A stretch of 37,889 bases of DNA, taken from assembly GCF_030056665.1 (NCBI RefSeq), contig NZ_JASHIG010000052.1; one strand, 5' to 3'. Positions 28,640 through 35,259 of this stretch are shown here, in pieces. Under the pieces are notes generated by a model, which saw only the letters and a list, made by a program, of their open reading frames with translations, did not search any database and was not told the DNA's origin. The first letter of the stretch is position 1; the number at the start of each line of letters is the position of its first letter. The position numbers and the translations under genes were made by a program. Source of the stretch: Flectobacillus roseus (lineage in GTDB: Bacteria; Bacteroidota; Bacteroidia; Cytophagales; Spirosomataceae).

Positions 28640-28773
28640 GACCTCGGACATGCATTTTTCCCATAGCCCACCGCCGAAAGCCGATACCTGAAAGCTTAAA
28701 GCACAATCTTAAACTTTATCTGGCGTACTAACTTAAATCACAATTCAACATTAAAAATTCTGCATTAGTACTT

Positions 28774-29802
28774 ATGTCAGCATTACCAATTATCGGAATC
28801 ACTATGGGGGATCCAGCCAGTATTGGACCCGAAATCGCTATAAAAGCCTTATTAGATCAGAGTATTTATCAAACTTGTCGCCCATTGTTGGTAGGTAGCG
28901 CCAATGTTTTTAGTCATATCATCAATTTATTAGGTCTCGAAGCTACGATTAATCCTATTAAATCAGTAAAAGAGGCGCAGTTCCAATTCGGACAAATTGA
29001 TGTTTATGACTTGGAAAATGTGGATATGGAAACTTTACGCTTTGGTGAAATATCAGCCATGTGCGGAGATGCCTCTTTTCAAGCGGTAAAAACCGTTATT
29101 GAACTAGCCTTGGCCAAAGAAATCGACGCGACTGTTACTGGGCCTATCAACAAAAAGTCTATCAACGAGGCAGGCCATCACTTTGCGGGACATACCGAAA
29201 TTTATGCGCATTACACCAATACAAAAAAATATGCCATGCTTTTGGTTGAGGATAAACTAAAAGTAATCCACGTATCCACGCACGTATCCCTGCGCCAAGC
29301 TTGTGATTTAGTAAAAAAAGAACGTATTCTACAAGTAACAGAATTGCTACATACAGGCATGAAACGTTTGGGCGAAACCAATATGCGTATTGGTATTGCA
29401 GGGCTAAATCCGCATGCGGGCGACTCAGGTTTGTTCGGTACAGAAGAAGCTGAAGACATTGCTCCAGCAGTAGAAGAAGCTTTGCGTTTGGGCTATGAAG
29501 TAGAGGGTCCTGTTCCTCCTGATACCTTATTTGCCAAAGCAGCAACAGGGTATTATGGTGGAGTAGTAGCGATGTACCACGACCAAGGACATATTCCTTT
29601 CAAACTAACTGGGTTTAGATGGAATGCCGAAAAAGGTCAAATGGATAGCGTAAAAGGCGTAAACATCACACTAGGTTTACCGATTATCCGTACATCGGTT
29701 GACCACGGAACGGCTTTTGAAATTGCAGGAAAAGGCATCGCTAGTCCAGATGCTATGACATTGGCTATCGAAAGTGCTATTCAATTAAGTAAGAATAAGT
29801 AA
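28774..29802 (+). CDS. pdxA2: PdxA2-like 4-phospho-D-threonate/erythronate dehydrogenase
   Basis: A 342-residue PdxA-family protein. The start MGDPASIGPE (11-20) and substrate residues H140-T141 in AGHTE are typical. The metal-binding histidines H170, H214 (LNPHAG) and H269 (YHDQGHIP) are all present, so the enzyme should be active. Classical PdxA makes pyridoxal phosphate precursor. The PdxA2 subfamily oxidises and decarboxylates 4-phospho-D-threonate (or erythronate) to dihydroxyacetone phosphate and works with a DUF1537 kinase. Here the next gene is just such a kinase, supporting PdxA2. That kinase is truncated in this window, so the pathway may be cut. The symbol is inferred from context. 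Confidence 0.85.
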   Translation: MSALPIIGITMGDPASIGPEIAIKALLDQSIYQTCRPLLVGSANVFSHIINLLGLEATINPIKSVKEAQFQFGQIDVYDLENVDMETLRFGEISAMCGDASFQAVKTVIELALAKEIDATVTGPINKKSINEAGHHFAGHTEIYAHYTNTKKYAMLLVEDKLKVIHVSTHVSLRQACDLVKKERILQVTELLHTGMKRLGETNMRIGIAGLNPHAGDSGLFGTEEAEDIAPAVEEALRLGYEVEGPVPPDTLFAKAATGYYGGVVAMYHDQGHIPFKLTGFRWNAEKGQMDSVKGVNITLGLPIIRTSVDHGTAFEIAGKGIASPDAMTLAIESAIQLSKNK

Positions 29803-29903
29803 AAAATAAGGGACAAAGGCACAAAGTTCTTTCCTCTATCCCTTTAACACTTTTAATCATTTTCTAAGAGTATTTATTGTACGAAAGATTGTAAGAACTA
29901 TCT

Positions 29904-29972
29904 ATTTCGGAAGTAAAGTAAAAAATAAAGGTATTTTACTTCCGAAATCAGAAATCCCAAATCTGAAATAGT
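29904..29972. repeat. Intergenic hairpin repeat, copy 2
   Basis: The second copy of the element at 27517-27599. Here the inverted repeat is longer: ATTTCGGAAGTAAA (29904-29917) pairs perfectly with TTTACTTCCGAAAT (29935-29948) over 14 bp around a 17-base loop. The conserved right part continues to 29972. It lies between the pdxA2 and kinase genes, 34 bases before the kinase start. Confidence 0.75.
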
Positions 29973-30006
29973 AAAAAATCCTTCATACAGTTCTAATTTT
30001 CTAACT

Positions 30007-30216
30007 ATGATTCTTGTCATTGCTGACGACCTCACTGGAGCAGCCGAAATAGCTGGAATTGGATTGAGATATGGGCTCAAAGTAAGAGTTTGTACAGAAA
30101 TTATTCAAGAAGTAACAGAGGATATATTAGTCAATTCGCCAGATACTCATGGTCCAGCATGGACTACAAGTTCACTGGAAATGAGGATGTTACATCGGCA
30201 AAATGCAACTATGTAA
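30007..30216 (+). pseudogene. Four-carbon acid sugar kinase (DUF1537), 5' fragment cut by insertion
   Basis: The first ~45 residues are a standard DUF1537 kinase N-terminus (MILVIADDLTGAAEIAGIGL, then RYGLKVRVCTE), including the early acidic DDLTGAAE motif. Full-length members have about 400-480 residues. After ILVNSPDTH, around base 30140-30155, the similarity stops. About 20 unrelated residues follow, ending at a TAA (30214-30216). This fits the left boundary of an inserted element (inference), with the rest of the gene expected beyond the window. The kinase would phosphorylate D-threonate or a related acid for the PdxA2-like enzyme upstream. An alternative is a simple deletion. Confidence 0.75.
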
Positions 30217-30245
30217 GTAAACACGTAAATGAAAAGCCAAAAAAA

Positions 30246-30605
30246 TTAGGCCGCTAATACGCCCCCACATTTACTTACACTATGAAAATTTATACCGTTT
30301 TGTTTCAGTAATTCTTCGGCTTTATAAGCTCTCAGCCTCCAGTTTGCAATTTCATCATTCATATCTGTTACCATCCTTTTCCAAAAACTATCTGGTCTAT
30401 TTTGAATATCAATGTCCAAGAAATAAGACATTGGTAATTCTAATATTTTACAGATTTGTTCAAGTGTCTCTATCTTCATAGAATTATTGTCGATCATCTT
30501 TCGTAACCCATTTTGTGTTATGCCCAATTTATTACATAAATCACCTTGAGTCATGTGCTTCTCTTTAAGAGCATTCTTTAGCTTAAGATTTATATTATCC
30601 ATCAT
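30246..30605 (-). CDS. XRE-family helix-turn-helix repressor
   Basis: A 119-residue protein read leftwards. Residues about 3-62 are a Cro/CI-type HTH with QGDLCNKLGITQNGLRKMID and the following IETLEQICKILELPMSYFLD. The C-terminal half (about 65-119) is helical and may dimerise. The start is the ATG ending at 30605; a second Met lies one codon in. It is the first gene of the presumed mobile element and is transcribed away from the small DNA-binding gene at 30829, the usual layout of a phage or ICE lysogeny switch (inference). The 11-bp-phased ACGAA array between them is its likely operator. Confidence 0.85.
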   Translation of the reverse strand: MMDNINLKLKNALKEKHMTQGDLCNKLGITQNGLRKMIDNNSMKIETLEQICKILELPMSYFLDIDIQNRPDSFWKRMVTDMNDEIANWRLRAYKAEELLKQNGINFHSVSKCGGVLAA

Positions 30606-30731
30606 GAAATCTATTTTTCAAACTTTTATTTAACTTTGAGTACCACTAAAATTTAAAATCAACTATTTTTCAAAATTTTGTTAGTAAAATTTGTTAATTA
30701 CGAAAAAACGTTAGAAATTTGAATTGTTATA

Positions 30732-30775
30732 CACGAACGTACTACGAACTATTTACGAAAATTACACGAAATCTC
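30732..30775. promoter_or_regulatory. Four 11-bp direct repeats (ACGAA array), operator or iterons
   Basis: ACGAA occurs at 30733, 30744, 30755 and 30766, exactly 11 bp apart, so all four cores lie on one face of the helix. The units are [C/T]ACGAA[A/C] plus four variable bases. A further ACGAA at 30700 is in phase (33 bp upstream). The array sits between the divergent XRE gene and the gene at 30829. It is most likely a cooperative repressor operator, or replication iterons if the element replicates. Confidence 0.7.
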
Positions 30776-30828
30776 TAAAAAAATCAAATTATAGTTCGAA
30801 TATTTGAATTTATAAATAAATGGTCATA

Positions 30829-31029
30829 ATGAAGGAGTTAGAACAAATACGAAATGCCTATTTCTTGAAAGCAAGAAAAGACCGAAAAACAATTCGAGAC
30901 TTGATGATTAGTACTTTTGGGTATGGAAATCGACAAGTACATCACAAGCTGCATGGTCGATGTATTTTAACTGATAGTGAGAAAGAATTTTTATTTGTAC
31001 AACTAAAGTTGGAAAATCAAACAAAATAG
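30829..31029 (+). CDS. Small Cro-like DNA-binding protein
   Basis: A 66-residue basic protein (starting MKELEQIRNAYFLKARKDRK; an upstream ATG at 30820 would add three residues). It has a helical pattern with FGYGNRQVHHKLHGRCILTD. This resembles the protein encoded at 35555 (ELGYGENT, later RKMLRGQRNVT) and similar small phage-type regulators of Bacteroidota. It is divergent from the XRE repressor and just downstream of the ACGAA array, suggesting a Cro-like antagonist (inference). Confidence 0.65.
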   Translation: MKELEQIRNAYFLKARKDRKTIRDLMISTFGYGNRQVHHKLHGRCILTDSEKEFLFVQLKLENQTK

Positions 31030-31322
31030 TCAGATAAAACCTTGTATGAATAGCTCTATTTCCAAAATAATGTCTAATCGAAATAAAGTTACACACATTT
31101 TACTTTAAGACAACTGTATATTTTCATACCCTCATTTAAGTCTAAATAAAAATCACTAAGTTGAGTTTGATGATATATTGTTCTCACATATTATAAATTG
31201 ATACTATTCCAACAAATCACCATTACTCCTTCAATGATGCAAAATCAATAAATAATATTGAATCGGAGATGGTTCATAACTCAATCGTCAGATAATATTA
31301 AAATTTGTAGACTAATTATACA
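31030..31322. other. AT-rich gap without recognisable gene
   Basis: About 290 bases, very AT-rich, with stops in all frames at short intervals. I see no clear hairpin, repeat or promoter consensus. It separates the regulatory genes from the next small ORFs of the element. Confidence 0.5.
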
Positions 31323-31451
31323 ATGGGCATGAATAGAAATAGAAAAGCTGCTGAGGAATTCATTAGAAAAAATCACTTTGACTCGCTAAGAAGGAAAACC
31401 CACATTTGGACTATGTTAAAACTAAAACGAGATATCATCTTTTATACCTGA
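31323..31451 (+). CDS. Possible 42-residue basic ORF
   Basis: A short ORF (MGMNRNRKAAEEFIRKNHFD onward to IIFYT), rich in Arg and Lys, with a helical look. It lies between the regulatory block and the gene at 31546. There is no family match I can name and coding potential is uncertain; listed because the gap is otherwise empty. Confidence 0.3.
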   Translation: MGMNRNRKAAEEFIRKNHFDSLRRKTHIWTMLKLKRDIIFYT

Positions 31452-31545
31452 ACTAGCTTTTGATTCATTGGTGGTGCAAAGTTTAAACAATGAATGGCTT
31501 ACAAGACAATTACCCTTAAAATATTATGTTTTAACCTTTTACCTT

Positions 31546-31977
31546 ATGACAAACCTAGAAAGAGCATCCCTTAGAATTGAGATTCTAAAACTATTGACAG
31601 AAAAACGTTACACAAATGCACTGAAATACCCAGATGAGATTATTCATTCTCTTTCAGAAGCAATAAAAGTCATTGAAGAATTTATTTTTGAGTCAGAGAA
31701 GCCAGAAAGGGTATTGACAAAGTTTGAGATTTTTAAGGCTACAGTCTCAAATTTTCCAATGGAGAACATCATTTCTTTAGAAGTATTTACATACACCATG
31801 ATGATTTACGATTCCATCTTTGATGTTCATCCAGAGGATAGTTTACTTAACAAAGGTTTTTCAGAGCAATTGATTAATAAAATTACCTTGAAGAATTACG
31901 GATATGTACGCAACTCTGCTGAATGGCAAGCATATCACCAAAATGTTCAGGCTTGCATGAGAGGTGAATTCAATTAA
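31546..31977 (+). CDS. Hypothetical helical protein
   Basis: A predicted 143-residue soluble protein starting MTNLERASLRIEILKLLTEK, mostly alpha-helical, with no signal peptide, TM segment or recognised motif. The ATG at 31546 is preferred over an in-frame TTG at 31468, which would add 26 residues. It lies in the presumed mobile element and converges with the minus-strand zinc-ribbon gene 36 bases downstream. Function unknown. Confidence 0.55.
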   Translation: MTNLERASLRIEILKLLTEKRYTNALKYPDEIIHSLSEAIKVIEEFIFESEKPERVLTKFEIFKATVSNFPMENIISLEVFTYTMMIYDSIFDVHPEDSLLNKGFSEQLINKITLKNYGYVRNSAEWQAYHQNVQACMRGEFN

Positions 31978-32013
31978 TAACCTTGTAACCTCAAAATACT
32001 CAAGATTTGTGTA

Positions 32014-32802
32014 TTATACAGGAAGAATGGAAATTGATAAAGTTCCATCATCATTGAATACTAACTCACATCTAAGCTCGGTGTTCTTAGGAAGTATTAC
32101 TTGATTAACGAGCTTGGTTGTTCCACTGAAATTATCTATTGAGTTTGATAGCTTGCTCAGTTTTTGAAGGGAAAAATTTAGACCTACATTAAACGGTTCT
32201 AAATCTAGTTCGTTAGTAGACTTTTTAAAATAGTCTTTAATGTCTGGATGAACGTCAATACGCTTTTTGTTATTGTCATTAGTACTCACTATTAGAAAAC
32301 CTTTTTCTTCTAAGTAGTTAATGCTATTCCAAATAATTGACCATTTAGGCTGAGTTTTCTCTACTACTGGACCGAAGATAACCTCATATACCCCTGTAAA
32401 AGTATAGTCTTTTGCAAAGTATTCAAGAGTTACCTGATGAATTGGTTCTAACGATTTTAGTTCATCCTCCGTAAGGATACTTGTAACACTTTGTTTAAAT
32501 GATGATTGGGTACAATTGGGACAAACCAGTTTTTTACTCGGATAGTTAGTTGTTTTGATACGATAATCTTCCCTAGTGTTTACTTCAGCAAGGATGAGTT
32601 CGCATTCAGAACATAATATTGAACATAATGATTTTTCACGAGCTAGTGCAGCTAATTCATTGTTTTTAAGGCCATATTTTTTATTTAAGACTTCTCTAAC
32701 ATTGTAGATAAAGCGAGTATTACTTTCGTCTAGAGTCCAATAGTCATTTAGGATTTGTTGTTCTCTTGTGTCGGAATCGAAAATGTGAATAGATGTTTTC
32801 AT
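32014..32802 (-). CDS. Zinc-ribbon protein of unknown function, lone minus-strand cargo gene
   Basis: A 262-residue protein. After a helical N-terminus it has C64-x2-C67 and C94-x2-C97, a four-cysteine zinc ribbon (CSEC ... CPNC). Residues about 150-190 (WSIIWNSINYLEEKGFLIVS) resemble a winged helix. The C-terminal ~60 residues look beta-rich. It is probably a nucleic-acid-binding or regulatory protein (inference). Apart from the XRE repressor it is the only minus-strand gene in the element, placed between the regulatory and small-protein blocks, the usual spot for accessory cargo. I do not recognise a family. Confidence 0.8.
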   Translation of the reverse strand: MKTSIHIFDSDTREQQILNDYWTLDESNTRFIYNVREVLNKKYGLKNNELAALAREKSLCSILCSECELILAEVNTREDYRIKTTNYPSKKLVCPNCTQSSFKQSVTSILTEDELKSLEPIHQVTLEYFAKDYTFTGVYEVIFGPVVEKTQPKWSIIWNSINYLEEKGFLIVSTNDNNKKRIDVHPDIKDYFKKSTNELDLEPFNVGLNFSLQKLSKLSNSIDNFSGTTKLVNQVILPKNTELRCELVFNDDGTLSISILPV

Positions 32803-32993
32803 TAAAGTTGGCTTTACTTTTGATTTTACTACTTTGTTTTTGCCAAGTTTATCATTTTACTGGCGAGTAGGTTTTTTAAAGAAGAGAGTTTGAGTCTCTC
32901 ATTAGGCTACCTAATACAAAAATACATGTTTTTATTGAGTGTTAAATAGCTGATTTTAATGATTACTTGACCTTTTGATTACATATTTAACAC

Positions 32994-33066
32994 CGCAAAG
33001 TAGAGCAGTAGGTAGCTCGTGAGGCTCATATCCTCAAGGTCGCAGGTTCGAGTCCTGCCTTTGCTT
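32994..33066 (+). tRNA. tRNA with CAT anticodon, initiator-like
   Basis: A full 73-base cloverleaf. The acceptor is CGCAAAG/CTTTGCT, six pairs plus a C1-U72 mismatch. The D stem is GAGC/GCTC, the anticodon stem TGAGG/CCTCA with loop CTCATAT (anticodon CAT, 33027-33029), the variable loop AGGTC and the T arm GCAGG-TTCGAGT-CCTGC. The unpaired 1-72 position and the A11-U24 pair are hallmarks of bacterial initiator tRNA. Of the three G-C pairs typical at 29-31/39-41, only two remain (A29-U41 replaces one). CCA is not encoded. It sits inside the presumed mobile element. Confidence 0.85.
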
Positions 33067-33088
33067 CTAAACCTTAATATCTTACAGT

Positions 33089-33187
33089 ATGATACCATTA
33101 CTTCTAGTTCCAGTGTTACTATTTTTCGGAATTCTTGAGTTTTTGTTGTGTACCGTAGATTGGCTTAAGGAACAATTGTCAAAATAG
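33089..33187 (+). CDS. Tiny single-TM protein (32 aa)
   Basis: An ORF starting MIPLLLVPVLLFFGILEFLL and ending in a charged amphipathic tail (DWLKEQLSK). It is one hydrophobic helix, 22 bases after the tRNA and first of a series of tiny membrane ORFs. The size is like filamentous-phage minor coat proteins or membrane-phage proteins, but sequence this short cannot prove it. Confidence 0.5.
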   Translation: MIPLLLVPVLLFFGILEFLLCTVDWLKEQLSK

Positions 33188-33220
33188 TTTTATCATTCCC
33201 ACTTTTATCCTTTTACAAAC

Positions 33221-33385
33221 ATGAGTACTGTTGAAGTTGAAAACCTCGTTGATTTCTTTGTTAGCGCTATGGCTATGGGCTTTGCCTTTTTTTGTGCCAA
33301 CTTTGCCTACAGCTTTATTGCTGGAACAAGTTTGGAGGACAAATTAAAAGACTTCGTAGGAGGCGATTTAGAGGATGATAATTAG
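33221..33385 (+). CDS. Small single-TM protein (54 aa), coat-like
   Basis: An ORF MSTVEVENLV then a hydrophobic Ala/Phe/Met-rich segment (about 11-35, DFFVSAMAMGFAFFCANFAY) and an acidic tail ending DDN. It has no cleavable signal peptide. The acidic N-terminus, single TM and small size recall minor coat proteins of filamentous phages or small membrane proteins of other phages (inference). It overlaps the next ORF by 11 bases, indicating coupled translation. Confidence 0.55.
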   Translation: MSTVEVENLVDFFVSAMAMGFAFFCANFAYSFIAGTSLEDKLKDFVGGDLEDDN

Positions 33386-33497
33386 TATTTTATCGCATTG
33401 GAGTGCAGTTTTTTTGAAAGTATTCGTGCCATCATTTATCGTTTTCTTTGCGGTGAGGCACTTTATCGAGAAAAACAAAAGAGACGGGTTTAAATAA
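33375..33497 (+). CDS. Tiny single-TM protein (40 aa)
   Basis: An ORF MIISILSHWSAVFLKVFVPS then FIVFFAVRH and a basic tail (KNKRDGFK). It is one hydrophobic helix with a positive C-terminus. It overlaps the previous ORF by 11 bases in another frame and ends 10 bases before the first of three hairpins. Confidence 0.5.
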   Translation: MIISILSHWSAVFLKVFVPSFIVFFAVRHFIEKNKRDGFK

Positions 33498-33506
33498 AAA
33501 AGAGGC

Positions 33507-33536
33507 TTCATAAATCCATTTGTTTGGATTTATGAA
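33507..33536. terminator. Hairpin 1 (12-bp stem)
   Basis: A perfect inverted repeat TTCATAAATCCA / TGGATTTATGAA with loop TTTGTT, just after the tiny membrane ORFs. The stem is AT-rich and no T run follows. Transcript end, or part of an origin. Confidence 0.5.
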
Positions 33537-33553
33537 TTGAGTGATTAGCTAGA

Positions 33554-33575
33554 CTCCCACAGAATGATGTGGGAG
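33554..33575. terminator. Hairpin 2 (8-bp stem), paired with hairpin 3
   Basis: CTCCCACA / TGTGGGAG around the loop GAATGA, followed by GTTCTTTCTCT. It closely parallels hairpin 3 in stem and flanks (AGACT before, TTCTTTC after), with a compensating base-pair change. Confidence 0.6.
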
Positions 33576-33619
33576 GTTCTTTCTCTAAAGACAATAGGTG
33601 TAGATATAGATTTTAAAGA

Positions 33620-33640
33620 CTACCACACTTTGTGTGGTAG
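33620..33640. terminator. Hairpin 3 (9-bp stem), covarying copy of hairpin 2
   Basis: CTACCACAC / GTGTGGTAG around loop TTT, followed by CTTCTTTCCT. Compared with hairpin 2, the C-G pair in the stem is replaced by A-T on both strands, so folding is conserved. It ends 14 bases before the next tiny ORF. Confidence 0.6.
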
Positions 33641-33654
33641 CTTCTTTCCTCACT

Positions 33655-33729
33655 ATGAAAATTATTTTGATTCTTTCTATAGCCCTTGTGGTCATTCTAC
33701 CGTTCGGGAGAAAAGACCGAAACGTATAG
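33655..33729 (+). CDS. Tiny single-TM ORF (24 aa)
   Basis: ORF MKIILILSIALVVILPFGRK plus DRNV: a basic start, a hydrophobic helix and a basic end. It follows hairpin 3. Coding status is uncertain at this length, but it fits the series of tiny membrane ORFs upstream. Confidence 0.35.
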   Translation: MKIILILSIALVVILPFGRKDRNV

Positions 33730-33741
33730 TTAAATGAGTTA

Positions 33742-33807
33742 TGCCCTTTCACGGTGTCAGAAAGTCCATTTAGGTGCGTTCTGTAGGGTTCGAACCCCTG
33801 ATTGGCA
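33742..33807 (+). other. tRNA T-arm-like element, degenerate tRNA-like sequence
   Basis: TAGGG-TTCGAAC-CCCTG at 33784-33800 is a textbook T arm. The following ATTGGCA can pair partly with TGCCCTT at 33742-33748 as an acceptor stem. No acceptable anticodon stem fits the 66-base span, so this is a remnant, a tRNA mimic or an attachment-site relic rather than a working tRNA. Confidence 0.4.
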
Positions 33808-33888
33808 ACAAAAGCAAATTGAAGTATCTGCTACAGAAAGTAGTGTGACGACCAAACCTGTGGCGATACTTTGCCCATTTCACATAAT

Positions 33889-35259
33889 ATGAATCTATTT
33901 TCACCTAAATCGGCGATTGACACAGACTTCGTAAGGATGCCTAAGACGCTGGAGCAGACAAGCTCAAACGTCTACAAGCGATACCATGCGCTTGCACAGG
34001 AGTTTAATGCCCTACAATATCTAGGTTTATCAGCGAAGCTTCGCACTCCACACCAGAAAGTGATGGAGGCGATTCTCTATAAGTATTTGCCCATGTTCCG
34101 CAAGCTGGTCAATTCATCCACATGGGTTGATAGTCAGAGTATTCCATCCATTAATATTACCCGTAGAGAGCTGGCTAGACTCATTTCATGCGAGACTAGA
34201 AACATCTACAATATCCTTGCTAGGCTGTCAAATGCCCGTTTTATTGACATTATAGACAACAATTCGACAGGGGGATACACAATCATTCCAAACCTTTATA
34301 TCGCCTTTGGTGATGTCAATTTGAAGCCTCAGTTGAAGGCATTGAGTGCCCTACCCAAGGACATTCTAATTACTAAGACGTGGCAAACTTTTCCGATATT
34401 AAAAGACAGGATAAATTTAAACAATTCATATATAGCAGTAGATGTTGAATCTACCCAAGAAAATTACGGGGAAAGACACAGGGAAATTGACATGGAAAAA
34501 AAGCAAATTGAGCCCTTTGACCTTTCTTTCCAAAAAAATAACCTTGAAAGTTCCACAGATGACAAGGAAAATGAAACCAGTGGCGCCGCCGACACCGATG
34601 ATGTGGACAACTATGTAAGCGGTAGAGCAGAATACTTCCGCAATCGCCACCTTGGTGGGTTTAAGTCCCCCCTACCCAACAAAACCACCAAACCAGTTCA
34701 AGAAAAGCCGATTCAGCCACATGAAAAGGCACAATTAATCACAGAATTCTGGAACTATGCCAAAAAGAACCTCTATCCTAAACAGAAGTTTAACGGTGAA
34801 ACTGAGGTGAAAATCAAGAGATTGATTGGTAGTGATGTATTTGGGCACTTTAACGGCACAGAGAGCTATATCCACTGGAAAACGTTCTGTATGACCAAGA
34901 TAGCCGAGGTAGATTTAGTGAAAAAGCACAACGAAAAGTATGACCGTGAGGCATACTGGCCACTTAACTACTTCTCGAAGAAATATCGTGATAGAGGTGG
35001 TTTCCTAATCGCCCATGTGTGGCTCAAACGTGAGCAAAAGAAATTCATAGAAGTAAGGTTTGAGGACGAATTAGAAAAAGCGAAGAATTCATTAGCATTT
35101 GGTATCATACCACGTGGGCAAAAAGGTAAAATCCTTTCGATTAGCGAGTTATCTCTTTACTGGGCTAAGAGAATATCAAAAAGAACTAGCCCAGAAACAC
35201 TAGAAAAATATTACTCATTCATATCCAATACAAACTTATCATCACAATGGACGAATTAA
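33889..35259 (+). CDS. Winged-helix replication-initiator-like protein
   Basis: A 456-residue soluble protein. Residues about 85-125 form a winged-helix/HTH (ITRRELARLISCETRNIYNI then LSNARFIDI) ending in a beta wing. A polar, acidic linker (about 200-260) separates it from a C-terminal helical domain (about 275-450). This is the layout of plasmid or phage replication organiser proteins (DnaD/RepA-like), but I cannot confirm a family, and no HUH or helicase motif is visible. ATG 33889 is preferred over TTG 33871. It overlaps the next gene by 13 bases and lies after the hairpin cluster, a plausible origin (inference). Confidence 0.6.
   Translation: MNLFSPKSAIDTDFVRMPKTLEQTSSNVYKRYHALAQEFNALQYLGLSAKLRTPHQKVMEAILYKYLPMFRKLVNSSTWVDSQSIPSINITRRELARLISCETRNIYNILARLSNARFIDIIDNNSTGGYTIIPNLYIAFGDVNLKPQLKALSALPKDILITKTWQTFPILKDRINLNNSYIAVDVESTQENYGERHREIDMEKKQIEPFDLSFQKNNLESSTDDKENETSGAADTDDVDNYVSGRAEYFRNRHLGGFKSPLPNKTTKPVQEKPIQPHEKAQLITEFWNYAKKNLYPKQKFNGETEVKIKRLIGSDVFGHFNGTESYIHWKTFCMTKIAEVDLVKKHNEKYDREAYWPLNYFSKKYRDRGGFLIAHVWLKREQKKFIEVRFEDELEKAKNSLAFGIIPRGQKGKILSISELSLYWAKRISKRTSPETLEKYYSFISNTNLSSQWTN

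Noticed and set aside
30162..30260. Second-frame ORF ending NEKPKKLGR as an integrase C-terminus
   Set aside because: About 30 codons only, with no tyrosine-recombinase motif; could be chance or a gene remnant of the inserted element.
33089..33497. Definite filamentous phage (inovirus) call
   Set aside because: Tiny TM ORFs fit, but no Zot-type ATPase, HUH replication protein or signal-peptide-bearing major coat protein is visible.
33742..33807. A complete second tRNA gene
   Set aside because: Only the T arm and part of the acceptor pair; no 5-bp anticodon stem with a 7-base loop fits.
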